DNA of 64,000 bases, taken from Zanthoxylum bungeanum. Taxonomy: Eukaryota > Streptophyta > Magnoliopsida > Sapindales > Rutaceae. The DNA lies in NCBI GenBank assembly GCA_019454045.1, contig SKCR01023789.1:221458-285457 (forward strand). The letters are read 5' to 3'. A model generated the notes under the pieces. That model saw only the letters and a list, made by a program, of their open reading frames with translations. It was not told where the DNA came from and made no database searches. How positions within the stretch are numbered: the first letter of the stretch is position 1; each line of letters opens with the position of its first letter. Of this stretch, positions 1 to 9,897 are shown piece by piece. The position numbers and the translations under genes were made by a program.

Positions 1-779
1 GATTCTAAGACTCGTAATAACTTGTAAATTCTGAAAACTTCTAAAGTAAATGATTTTATATTTTATTTGTAGTGCTAGCATGGTTTACTTACTGAGTTTT
101 TATAACTCAAACCAAACCGGTTTGATAATTTTACAGGTTGGCTTCCAGATTGGTTAATCACGACAGCTTTGGAAGTCACGTTCGAGACGCGGATCACCCA
201 AGTAGCAGTCACCCTCACAAGTGTCCAGGGATAAGCTTTAAAAAGTGTAGGATTTGAGATTAATATTTTATTTATTGTGCTGAGCACGTTGTTTGTAAAT
301 ATTGAGTAAATATTTTTATTTCTTACGATTTTGTGGGTAGAGCCCTTGAGTGTTGAAAGATGATGCAGGTACAGAGCCATTAAGATATGATTTGATGTGT
401 TTTTGTGTGGACCTGAGATTCTTTTTATATGTGATTTTTATTTCAGATTTCAATTTGATGTTGGAATGTGATCCAGGTTGTCCAGTTTTAGGATACATCA
501 TGTTGGATTTTCGTAAATTTAGAGTGTTATGGAGATGAGTCAATCATGTCTCCCACCGGTGGCATTCTGCCTTTGGCGAGGTTTTACACAAATGAGAGAG
601 CTCTCAATATTTTTAAGGTATTCCATTGTCTCTTGCTTTTATTCTTCATTTATTCATAATGTTCTTGTATTGCCGGTAGCTTAGATCTTCAATTGTTTAG
701 GAACATAAAAGAATTCTTATTTAGGGTTGGTTTGATCATTATGACTTAGAAAATTTTAGGGTTTAGCTGTTTGTAAGAA
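1..779. other. Unassigned AT-rich sequence, possibly the end of an old gypsy LTR
   Basis: No gene is recognisable here. Only short reading frames occur on both strands. A TTACTTACTGAG stretch near 85-100 resembles the TTACTTACTGAG seen on the minus strand of the LARD LTR near 3500. That weakly suggests a diverged gypsy LTR in + orientation, lying upstream of the gag-like remnant that follows. This is inference from a short match only. Confidence 0.2.
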
Positions 780-2340
780 TATTATCATTTGGCCTTATGT
801 CGAGTGGGAGTTCCATGGGGTTTAGTGATAACCCCTACTAAAACTAAGTTTCGCAGGGCTGTGTATGGTGAGCCTCTGGTTACGGTTTCCTATTCTTCTT
901 CTCGACTGAGGCTAATGTCGACGCTGAGATGTCTAGTGGATCCCTAGTTGGGCTTAGGATGTTAGTGGTATTTAGGCTGTATGATGGGCTTAGGACTGTG
1001 CTGGCTGGACTAGAGTCTAGTGGGACTCCGAGTACGAGTAAACCTACTAATATTCTTTCAAAGAACCTAGCTAGTTATCTGGATGGGCAGATTCAAATGG
1101 GAGATGATACTGGTGTATGGTTTCCCTGATTAGATTGAGGTTAGATTGTTGGCCTCGTATGAGATGATAGATTATAAGATCCTATAGCGGATAAGGTTCT
1201 TGAATGACCTTTTGAGGATGAATTTCACAATCCATTGCATTTGCAGGATTATAAGGTGTTAGATCATTATATAGTGGCTCATTCTCAGCTTATGCCCAAC
1301 ACTTGGAGGATACTGATGCGGTCGAGTGTATGGCTCATCAGTTAGGGTTAAATTTGGGTGTTAGAGACTTATTATACACATACTATCTGAAGGAGCACTT
1401 AATTAAGAAGAGGAGGTACCATTTATATCTTCGGCCTAACAGAGAGCATCTGGTGATGGGGCCTAATACAAATAACCTAGGCGATTGACATAAGTACTAC
1501 TTTTTTATGACATGTGAGATGATGTTTGGGTCAGCTGGTATTAGTATCCCTAACCATTGGGAGACATCGAGTGAGTGGATTTCTTCTTTTCTTATTTACT
1601 TACTTATTTTTTTACTATGGCTTAATTTTTACTTTGCTGGATGTTCTCATCGTAACCAAACATTCGGTAGTACAATAAGCATCGTCTCAAATACAAGGAG
1701 AATTTTAGAAATGCCTGAACCTGGAAGGAATTGTAGGTTTGTACTAGAAGATGAGCGGCAGAGAGTTAGTCAATTATAGAGATACAACCATGATCGAGAA
1801 GGTATACCTTTGGCCATTAGAAAATATTTTTTTGCAATTTTGGTGGATCGTTGGTCATGTCAGGTTCAATTTTAAAGACTTCTATTATAAAAAGAGTAAC
1901 ACTCGAGGAGATTTTATGCACAATCGTGAAAATGTCAGATCAGTTCAGGATCCCAACTTATGAGGAGATGATGGGCAAGAGGAAGAGAAATAAGGCCAAA
2001 GGGAATATGGTGGTAGATTTATCTCAGCCATAAAAGTCCAAGGAAACAGCCTCTTTTGAGGCTGATGATGAAACCATAATGAACCAATGTGTTGGGATGA
2101 CGCCTCCAACGAAGAAGCATAACTGTGGGATGACTTGAAGGAGGATATGGACAATGCGATCGTTAAGCTCCCACGTAGGACCACAATTTTTTATGATCCC
2201 TATAGACTTTAAAAGTTCACGGATGGTTTGCTGCTGGAGGGAGATAAAGAAAGGTTGGTCATTTTGGGCCTAGTGGAGGTTGCGAAGCGAGCTATGGCTC
2301 ACAACTACAAGTGTTTGAAGGTCACCTAGATGGTCTAGAA
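780..2340 (+). pseudogene. Degenerate gypsy-type transposon (gag-like) coding remnant
   Basis: Several + strand frames broken by stops and frameshifts together look like the plant 'putative gypsy-type transposon' gag-like family. The clearest part is 1303-1590. There a segment with the pattern YYLKEH, YLRPNREHLV, then (after one TGA at 1486) KYYFFMTCEMMFG and IPNHWE reads through in one frame. Upstream at about 1285 the motif QLMPNTWR lies in another frame. At 2230-2330 the segment RLVILGLVEVAKRAMAHNY resembles the helical tail of these proteins. Family assignment is from remembered motif style, not a search. The sequence is non-functional. It predates the copia LTR that begins just downstream. 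Confidence 0.42.
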
Positions 2341-2427
2341 TTACGTGATATGTCCCATTTTCTCTAGTGTAAGTGAGAGATTATTGGGATGTATGCCCTA
2401 GAGATACATGTAATGTAAACAGCTTTA

Positions 2428-3020
2428 TGTTAGAGTTTTGGGGCGGGCGCAGCGGAAGCTCGCGGTTCAGGTGAAATAGCATTTTTAAAACTTTCAAAAT
2501 TACCGAATAAATTATTCAATATCCAATATGAATAATTCATTCATATTTCACTTAAAATATTTATTCAATATCAAATAGCGACATAAATAATTAAGGAACA
2601 TCGCGAAACTCTTATGAAACTATTTTTCCGTAAAATGGCATAAAACACATTTTTTGACCGAACCGACTACCCAATGCACATGAGGGCTACCCTGGTCAGC
2701 CCCAACAGCATTAGGGTAGTTCATGGGCTACCCGAATAGTGATCAATTCATTGTTTGGGCAGCCGTCACCCGGTTGGCTCAAAAAGTCACATGGTAACCA
2801 TGTTTTTCACCGTTTTCACATATTTCAACTCCGAAATAGTTTCTGGCAATTATTCCAATACCCAAAATACATCTAATACATTTATATGACATATTTTCCA
2901 TCACCATAAACCCAGTTTTCCAGATCTGAACCAAAAACCAAAAATATCAATATTTCATGCTTTAAATATAATTTTCTCAATATTAATCATATCAATACTA
3001 ACACCAACCAAAGCCACTAC
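2428..3020 (-). mobile_element. CopA copia 3' LTR, distal fragment (interrupted by the LARD)
   Basis: The piece begins TGTTAGAG, the mirror of the TGTTAGGG that starts the same LTR on the minus strand at 41648. It is cut at 3020, where the LARD LTR starts with TGTAACATCC. I infer that 2428-3020 and 39706-41648 are the two halves of one minus-strand copia LTR of about 2.5 kb, split by the LARD. The outer flank is cttta (2423-2427). The far LTR that could confirm a target duplication is outside the window. It contains a GC-rich patch near 2660-2790 but no reading frame of note. Confidence 0.45.
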
Positions 3021-3160
3021 TGTAACATCCTGCCTAGGAGACAGGAGAACCCATCTCCATAAGCCTCTGATTCTAAGGAAATTTCAGCATGATGTATTCG
3101 TAACATCATGCAACCTGGTCTGTAGCCAGCATCCATATACATCAAGAACACAACAATCTC

Positions 3161-3253
3161 GGCCTCAGGCCGGAATCTCAACATCAATGCATTCATCAAC
3201 AAGGCCTCAGGCCTGAACTCAATAAACAAAATGCAATACTTGGCCTTCGGCCA
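3161..3253. repeat. Three spaced GGCC palindromes in the LARD LTR
   Basis: Three palindromic cores, CGGCCTCAGGCCG, AGGCCTCAGGCCT and TGGCCTTCGGCCA, sit about 40 bp apart. Each is followed by a variant of GAACTCAA. The other LTR copy (about 33955-34050) has the same three units, but two have a broken arm. They look like a decayed tandem hairpin repeat rather than a maintained one. Confidence 0.55.
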
Positions 3254-4494
3254 GAACTCAAAATAAAAAATATACGAATACATGACCATTACAAATGAAT
3301 TTCAAATGCAATGACCATACAAAGGGCCGTGAGGACCCATAACTTGGCCCAGGACACGGGACTCTCTATTGACTGCAAATTGGGGCGATCTACTGTCTTC
3401 AAAGTCTTCACCGATCATCTGTTGGTTCTATATGACCGCTACTGACCTGCAAAACTGTAAACTGTTGGGATGTGAGTCATAATGACTCAGTAAGTAATCA
3501 TGCTCTAACTACAACATAAACACACGAAAGCTTATATTTTCATTTCATTAAGTTCCTGAACCTATCTTTTACTATAATCATGCTATTATATATTAAATCT
3601 GAGCTAATTATCTCATTTATATCCTTCTATCAATATTCCACTAGTAAGACCATGTCATACTTCCATTACGTTACTCTGACATCTCAAATCCTTACTTAGT
3701 CGCCCTTGATAATCTAGAATCGGATATTAAATGTAATCATCTTTCAATTATTACATTGAAATATCATCAAATCGGATTAATAAGATATCCTTTCTATTTA
3801 ACATCAAACAGACTAAAAACCAACCATACCAACCTATATGTGAAACCATGTATCCATACGCTATTATCTTACCGATTGTTCATTTTTATGTGAACATATA
3901 ATGCACACAATATCAATCATATACATATAAATGCAACCATATTATCATGCTTCAATGTCAACTGTAAGTACCTCATAACATTTCTAAAATGTATGACTTA
4001 TATATCTGTCATGGAAATTACGCTCTACTCAATATGCCATGCTTAATGAACGATTACCTTAAATTTGTTTATGGGGATCTTACATATGAATGTGCTAATA
4101 TTATTATGCATAGTATCAACTATATGCATCTCAGATGAAAACACTAGAATACATGATCATATTCATGTCAGGTAAACTGTACAAGACTTTATCGTATTAT
4201 GGTTTCTAGAAAATACTTTCCGAAAATTCTTTTCTTGAAAATTCTTTAAAAACTCTTTTCTGAAACTCATTTAAAATCTTCTTTTAAAAAACTTGTCTTT
4301 GAAAACATGCTCTAATACTTGGATCTCTGGAAGCTGTTTTCTAAAATCGAAATCTGTTACTCTGAGAACTGAAAACCGAAAACTGAAAACTTTCTCTGAA
4401 CTCCGTATCTCTGAAAATTGTTTTCTGAAAATCTGATATTTCAAAACTGCTTTCTAAAAACTGGTATCTGAGTATCTGTAGAAAAACTGACGCA

Positions 4495-4733
4495 TGGAGG
4501 CGTTACGTCTCGCTGTCCCCCCATACGCCCTAGAGTCAGATATGCAAACCCATGACATTGGGGCGTTACGTATCGCCGTCCCCCAAAGCATGCCATACCT
4601 GCCCTGAAACTAGTGGTTTTGGGGCGTTACATCTCGCCGTCCCCCAAGCCACAATCTGAAGCTGGGGGTGCGGATCTATGCTACAACCCAAGCTCAAACT
4701 GGGGTCTAGGGGCGTTACGTATCGCCATCCCCC
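4495..4733. repeat. Four GC-rich hairpin repeats in the LARD LTR
   Basis: A unit close to GGGGCGTTACGTATCGCC followed by GTCCCC occurs four times, at about 4500, 4560, 4621 and 4709, spaced roughly 60-90 bp. Within each unit a G-run pairs with a C-run, GGCG pairs with CGCC, and the centre is usually TACGTA or a close variant, itself a palindrome. The set recurs in the other LTR at about 35293, 35354, 35417 and 35503. The surroundings are AT-rich, so the units stand out. Confidence 0.7.
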
Positions 4734-4849
4734 TAGCCCGTCTGGAGGATCTGAGAGCGTCCCCTCAGTCCTCGACATGTGCACATGTCTCTGTCCGTCA
4801 ATTCCAATAAGTGTGAATCTATATGAAATTTGTCAATTCCGAGCTGTAC

Positions 4850-5257
4850 CTCAAGTTACATACTGGGGTGATTTTTTCCCTCATGCCCCGGAAATCAGAA
4901 AACTCATGCTTAACAAAATCTCAAAACTGGATGAAACATCTTTCTATAATACAGTCATTTCAAGCTTTCTAAAACATTCATTTAAAATACTTTGAATTCT
5001 GAAAAACATTCTTAACTTTGATAAACTGTTGAAAACCTCAGCATAATATATATATATATATATACTCAAGTTACATACTGGGGTGATTTTTTCCCTCATG
5101 CCCCGGAAATCAGAAAACTCATGCTTAACAAAATCTCAAAACTGGATGAAACATCTTTCTATAATACAGTCATTTCAAGCTTTCTAAAACATTCATTTAA
5201 AATACTTTGAATTCTGAAAAACATTCTTAACTTTGATAAACTGTTGAAAACCTCAGC

Positions 5258-5279
<22 letters not shown>
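4850..5279. repeat. Perfect 215-bp tandem duplication next to the virus junction
   Basis: The 215 bp from 4850 to 5064 are repeated at 5065-5279. I see no difference between the copies outside the AT tract. Each copy runs from CTCAAGTTACATACTGGG to CCTCAGCATA and then an AT microsatellite. The second AT tract directly abuts pararetrovirus sequence, so the duplication and the integration may have arisen in the same repair event. Confidence 0.85.

Positions 5280-5310
<31 letters not shown>
5261..5310. repeat. AT microsatellite at the left edge of the pararetrovirus
   Basis: About 25 uninterrupted AT dinucleotides run up to 5310. Recognisable reverse-transcriptase coding sequence starts immediately afterwards. 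Confidence 0.95.
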
Positions 5311-5315
<5 letters not shown>

Positions 5316-5616
5316 CACTAGGAAAGCTGGTTTAGCTGTTTCTAGTACAAAGATTTCTTTGTTCCAGACTAAAGTCAGGTTCCTAGGACATTACATTTCC
5401 AAAGGAACAATTACCCCTATTGAAAGATCTTTAGCCTTTGCTGATAAATTCCCTGATAAAATCACGGATAAAACTCAATTACAAAGATTTCTAGGAAGCT
5501 TGAATTACGTCCTAGATTTTTGCCCTAATATAAATAGGATTGCAAAACCCCTACATGATAGGCTAAAGAAAGTTCCATGGGGTTTAAAGCTTCTGTACGA
5601 TGCTTTGGGTATATAG
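5311..5616 (+). pseudogene. Pararetrovirus RT, C-terminal fragment
   Basis: From 5314 a frame reads through ATRKAGLAVS, then FQTKVRFLGHYI and LQRFLGSLNYV, ending at a stop near 5614. These are the last RT motifs before RNase H in Caulimoviridae. The sequence starts abruptly at the AT tract. The part holding the catalytic YxDD box lies neither here nor in the inverted RT block at 6895-8000, so that core appears deleted. The tail of the frame, past about 5580, no longer looks viral. No start codon is meaningful. Confidence 0.8.
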
Positions 5617-6049
5617 TTCCCATTAGCCTTCAGTGAGGGGCATCGGTTTTTTTTTAGAAAAATCATTTTTCATTTCCTTCTTTCTTCCTCATCTCCAAAA
5701 ACCACTCTCCTACTAAAAGTAGTTTTAATTTTGTTCTTCAAAAGAATGTAAGCATTTTGCCTTGTAATAATAATAATAAAAGCAGTTTATTTTAAAGTTT
5801 TATAGTTTTAAAGCATGCTTGCAGACTGATAATTATATCAGATCTGCCATTTAAGTTGTTACTACTCCTCTGAGGCATAGAGACCAGATCTCTCCCCTCA
5901 GTTGTAATTCTCTTCTCCCTCCTTCACTCAGAGCACCATTTCTGGGATCCAGATCTGGTATTGTGTTTGCAACCCCGGCCTTATTAAAATCTGTTAATTT
6001 TAAAATCTTGTTTGATCACTGTATGTTTACGATCCTTGTGTGTATGGTA
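5617..6049 (+). other. Non-coding piece, probably displaced viral leader
   Basis: This separates the RT and RNase H fragments, which are contiguous in an intact genome. It is pyrimidine-rich (5640-5710, 5900-5945) and has a run of AATAATAATAATAAAA at 5767-5783 that could be a polyadenylation region. It ends in an 18-bp sequence (6032-6049) identical to 8716-8733, where the primer site begins. I infer that it is the viral intergenic region joined to RNase H by recombination at this short identity. Confidence 0.4.
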
Positions 6050-6366
6050 CAAATAGTACAATATGTTTCTGCTCATTGGAATGATTGTCAGAAAAATTAT
6101 TCTACTATTAAAAAAGAAATTTTATCTATTGTTTTATGCATATCCAAATTCCAAAGTGATTTACTAAACCAAAAATTTCTGCTTAGAATTGATTGTAAAG
6201 CTGCAAAACATGTTTTAGAAAAAGATGTTCAAAACATTGCATCTAAACAGATTTTTGCACGATGGCAAGCTATTTTAAGTATTTTTGATTTTGAAATTGA
6301 GTTTATTAAAGGTGATAAAAATTCTGTTCCTGATTTTCTAACCAGAGAATTTCTCCAAAACAGATA
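6050..6366 (+). pseudogene. Pararetrovirus RNase H fragment
   Basis: The frame from 6050 to the stop before 6367 carries KNYSTIKKEILSIVLCISKF, LRIDCKAAK and a terminal PDFLTREFL, all characteristic of Caulimoviridae RNase H. The enzyme would degrade the RNA strand of the RNA-DNA hybrid during virion DNA synthesis. The N-terminal part with the first catalytic Asp is missing, and 5963-6049 in the same frame is not RNase H. It ends just before the ATG of ORF2 at 6367, as in two-ORF pararetroviruses. Confidence 0.85.
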
Positions 6367-6894
6367 ATGCCACCCAAAAAGAAAGACACTGGCAAAGCCA
6401 AACTTAAAGAACCAGCCGTCCAAAACACCCTTGCCATCACAGGCGGATACAAAGAATCCCAAACTCCTCCATCCATTCCAAAGTTAGCCTCAGGCATACC
6501 TATAAAATCTTGGGTTGACACAATCCAAGAAGAAGAAGAATCATCTTCATCCAAAGCTGTTACATCCCAAGAACAGGTAAAAGATTGGATTGAATCCATT
6601 TCTAAATCCCCTGAGCTTTTACTTGCATTACAAAGTTTTTCAAAAACAAAAGAACCTTCTAAGGATATTCAAAAACCAATTATAAAAGAAACTCAATTTT
6701 CTCAAAAAGAAGTTGTTTTAAGTGGAAGTTCATCTTCCCAAATTATTTCACAAAAACCTTCTCAAAAGTCGGATTGGTGTCATAAAACTTATCAACAAAA
6801 CATTTTATCTGTTGAAGATGGGTTTTATAATTCTGATCCATTTATTACTCTTTCAAAGTTTTTTCCAAAGGGTTGGTTTTTTCCAAAAACCTGA
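6367..6894 (+). pseudogene. Pararetrovirus ORF2, N-terminal part
   Basis: An ATG directly after the polyprotein stop opens a 175-codon frame starting MPPKKKDTGKAK. It is rich in Lys, Ser and Glu (EEEESSSS at about residues 56-63) and lacks recognised domains. At about 6890 it runs into an inverted copy of RT sequence and stops, so the protein is truncated. Its continuation resumes near 8001. The function of this ORF in florendovirus-like genomes is unknown to me. A disordered, basic N-terminus is all that can be said. Confidence 0.65.
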
Positions 6895-8000
6895 CTTCAT
6901 GTCAAATTTTGAAAATATGAAAGCAGAATGAAGTTTTTGGAGCAAATCTTTCTTATTAGGTATGGGATACCTAATCCATTTAAGGGCTTTATTCAAAGGC
7001 TTATAATTAATAACAAGTCTTGGTGTTCCTCTTTCTATTTCAGAATTTTTATTCACATAGAAAGCGGCACAAGACCAAGGAGACCTAGACTTAACAATCA
7101 AACCTTTAGATTCCAAGTCTTTGATTTCATTCCTACAAAGTCTTTCTAGATCTATATTCATTTGAATAGGTCTGGCTTTAGTAGGAATCTGTCTTTCATC
7201 AAAAGAAGATTCATAAGGGAGATCAATCATATGTTGCTTTCTATTCCAAAAAGCAGAGGGTAAGTCAGCACAGATTTCTTTCTCAATAAGAATTTTGAAA
7301 TCATTAATTTTTTGTTTTACAAATTCATTTTGTAATTGCTTTTCAAGTCTTTCAATATTTAAATCTTTTTTTAAGAAGAGTAAGTCATTTTGTTTTTTCT
7401 TTATCAAAACATTGACTTGGTTCTGGTAAACAGAACAAGCTTTGACAATATTCAAATTTCTAGTTTTGGGTTTTTCAATAAAAGAAAATTTTAATCTTTT
7501 ATTTTTTGCTTTGAAAGTTATACCATCATAATCAACAGTATAAGGGGTAATTAGGTTTATGAAGGGAGTTCCTAAAATAACAGCATGATTAATGTCATTA
7601 GTTAAAAGGAATGAAGTCTTAAATTTAAAATCATCATTTAAAATGGAAGCTTCACTTTGGAAGAAATTTCTAATTTTGAATTGTTGGCGGCAGAGAGCCT
7701 TTCATTTGTCTTTTCATGAAATCTGTTTGGAATAATTATTTCTTTTATGCAATTTAAATCAGCACCAGTGTCAAACAAGGCAACTGTTTCAATTTGAAAA
7801 TCAGATGAAAGAGCCAAAGTAATCCAAATCAAATATTTTCTGGTTGTAATTTGTTTAAGAACACAAAGAAAATCATTTGGGATAGACTCAAAACAATCAA
7901 TGTCTTGTTTTTCAGGCTCATTAGAATCTGGATCTTTTTCGAAGTTGTCAACGAGTTGACTTTTAAGAAGAAGCTGAATAGTTTCAGAATCAGTTTTTTG
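6895..8000 (-). pseudogene. Pararetrovirus protease and RT N-terminal half, inverted inside ORF2
   Basis: Read on the minus strand from about 8000 downward, this block encodes an acidic linker and then an aspartic protease with active site ALFDTGADLNCI at about 7750-7780. There is a disrupted stretch at 7480-7640. Next comes the N-terminal half of RT with ERGTPRLVINYKPLN and, at its very end, FSKFDMKSGF. The RT frame 6853-7455 has 200 codons and runs past the junction at about 6893 into ORF2 antisense sequence. All other viral pieces lie on the + strand, so a segment of about 1.1 kb has been inverted. It lacks the RT catalytic core. Confidence 0.85.
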
Positions 8001-8816
8001 TTTTTTCTTTCAAATCTTTTATTTCAAACTTTATTTTTTAAACCATGGGATTTATCAAAACCCCAATCCTTTTATCAGAACATCCTTGAATTCACTGATT
8101 CAGTGAAGTTCAAGCACTTTTATCTCTCTGATGCTCATTCTGAGCCTGCCTATTCAACGGCAACCATTCTTAAAGTCCTTTCTCCAAAACAATGGGGAGA
8201 ACCCCTTCATATCCCTAAAGTCTTTCCCGCAAATTTCCAAACTAGATTAAATCACTGCTTGTCCTTCTCTTATTGGGATTACCAACAAGCTTGGTTTAAC
8301 ACTTTCATTATCCAAAACCCAAAGAAAAGCCACTCATGGTTATTTTTCTTTAATTCAAAGATAACTATTGAAAGCCTTCCAAACTGGTTCCAACACTGGT
8401 GGAACTATTATGGGCCAAGCCCAGAAATTCTCACCCCAAATGCAAAAGCCTGTTTAAACCTTTTTAAAGCCCACTATGTTCCTTCTCCTTCCGAGAAAAG
8501 ATTTCCCCCTTTTCTTTGTTTCTGTACAAATTTCTTTTTACCTTGGGTCTGGATGTGGAGTCTTCAATTTCACACTCAGGAAACCCATTTGATAATCCAA
8601 AGAACCTTTAAAGTTAAATGGTGGTCCAAATTCGATGAAGAGTCAAAGCTGACCCAACACATGGTCCAGCAATGGCTCTGTACTAAAGGCCATATTAAAT
8701 CCAATATTAAATCCAATCCTTGTGTGTATGGTATCAGACTAGGTGTGGTTGGATATTTTACTGTTGAAAAGATTTCATGTGTTCTTTTCTGTAAGTTTTT
8801 TCTGTGTGTTTGCTGA
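8001..8816 (+). pseudogene. Pararetrovirus ORF2, C-terminal part
   Basis: The + strand frame resumes ORF2 after the inverted block: FFKPWDLSKPQSFYQNIL, then a Trp-rich central part (LPNWFQHWWNYYGPSP) and RTFKVKWWSKFD near the end. The open frame formally begins at 7851, but its first 50 codons are antisense to the inverted block. The last codons (8718-8816) read across the primer-binding site and are not original coding sequence. The short identity at 8716-8733 marks a deletion that removed the true ORF2 end and leader. Confidence 0.65.
8729..8740 (+). promoter_or_regulatory. Pararetrovirus tRNA-Met primer-binding site
   Basis: TGGTATCAGACT matches the 3' end of plant initiator tRNA-Met over its first ten bases. 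Caulimoviridae prime minus-strand DNA here. It lies about 180 bp upstream of the movement-protein ATG, the expected place. Confidence 0.7.
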
Positions 8817-8921
8817 ATTTTTTACTGGTTGTAAGTCCCGCTGAAGGATAGAATTCCGTTTAGGGCTGTAAACCCATACCTGTAGGCAAACCCATAGGCA
8901 CTGTTTATAGGAATAGTCCCC
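8817..8921 (+). other. Short viral leader between primer site and ORF1
   Basis: About 100 bp without coding potential separate the primer site region from the ATG of the movement-protein ORF at 8922. No promoter is recognisable. Confidence 0.4.
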
Positions 8922-9782
8922 ATGGAGTCTCTACTCTGTAGAACTTCATCCCTGTCTAGTTCTTCTACTGAACAGACCAGTGATTCTAAAAATATTGTGA
9001 ACTCTGAAGACTTCATAATTCACGATTTTGATAAAGCTATTGATTGCTGGAAACTTCCAAAGATTTCTAAAGATGTTATTTACAAAACTAAAAAACTTGA
9101 TTTTCTTAAAACAGATTATGTTATAAAGACTGAAGAACGTGATATTACTCTTACAAAACCTTTTGAGACGATTAAATTATTTTCTGAAAATGCTTTAAAA
9201 CATTTGAGAGATAAGAAATTTAATTATGTACATGTTGGTTTAATCCAAGTTGGAATAAAACCTCTTACTAAAGAAGGCTTAGATACTTCCATCTTAGCCG
9301 TTCTAAGAGATGGCAGATTCATCTCTTTTGATGATTCTTTACTCAGCAGTATTGAGTCAAGCCTCTGTAAAGGACCTATTTCTTTTGACTGTTACCCAAA
9401 CATTACAGTCTCCCTAAAAGACAAAAATATCCTCAAGAGCATGATTCTCCAAATCAAAACCCATAACTATCACATGTTTGATGGATCAATCCCTGTAGCC
9501 CTGATCTACAAAATCTCTTATAAAGCAATGCATTCTGCGTTTAATACGCAACATAAACTACATTCAAAGAAAGATGAAACTCTTCTCTTACAAACTGATC
9601 TTTCCAAATCAAACACTGTTATTCCTAGACCCATCCAATGGAAGGACATCAATCTTCCAGAAGAATGGATTCTTGATGGAGCCACTGAACCAGTGATTCC
9701 AACACAACTTGAGCCAAATACAGAGTTACAAAACGTGACTCAGTATTCTGATGGAAAAGTCAAATTGTCTTTTACTTTTTAA
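8922..9782 (+). pseudogene. Pararetrovirus movement protein domain, prematurely ended
   Basis: A 286-codon frame from a good ATG carries a 30K-superfamily movement protein: FNYVHVGLIQVGIKPL, ILAVLRDGRFISFDD, then GPISFDCYPNITVSL, with a downstream LIYKISYKAMHSAF. Such proteins enlarge plasmodesmata for cell-to-cell spread. In this virus type the domain should continue into coat protein in one polyprotein. Instead the frame ends in a TAA whose last two bases are the first bases of the inverted duplication at 9781, so the stop was created by the rearrangement. The N-terminal coat-protein region is missing. Confidence 0.85.
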
Positions 9783-9894
9783 GTAAGATTCTGTGCTAGA
9801 ATCACTATCGCTTTGACTGGAGGTATCAGAGTCAATTAACTCATCAACCTGTAAGGGCTCAGAGTTTCCTGTTAGGGAAAGTTCAGAGTCAGAA
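9781..9894. repeat. Perfect 114-bp inverted duplication of coat-protein sequence
   Basis: By eye, all 114 bases are the exact reverse complement of 10517-10630, which lies just after the zinc knuckle of the coat protein. The copy sits at the movement/coat junction and supplies the stop of the upstream frame. Perfect identity implies the rearrangement is recent or happened at integration. Confidence 0.95.
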
Positions 9895-9897
9895 TAA

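Larger units (their letters stand above)
3021..5310 (-). repeat. LARD 3' LTR, segment 1
   Basis: This segment aligns base for base, with scattered differences, to 33796-35570 from the TGTAACATCC terminus onward. Beyond 4778 (cctcgacat) it carries sequence absent from the other LTR copy. It ends in the AT microsatellite that abuts the pararetrovirus. It holds three GGCC palindromes, four GC-rich hairpin repeats and a 215-bp tandem duplication, listed separately. Short frames such as 4678-4995 are not genes. Confidence 0.75.

Noticed and set aside
2338..2427. A possible LTR end around TGGGATGTATGCCC at 2398
   Set aside because: The phrase resembles a retroelement end but has no partner copy, primer site or purine tract in the window.
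5963..6049. An N-terminal extension of RNase H beginning at 5963
   Set aside because: It shows no RNase H motif and ends in the 18-bp leader sequence, so it is non-coding sequence fused by rearrangement.
7851..8000. The first 50 codons of the long + frame 7851-8816 as part of ORF2
   Set aside because: This stretch is antisense to the inverted protease block, so it is open by chance. True ORF2 sequence resumes near 8001.
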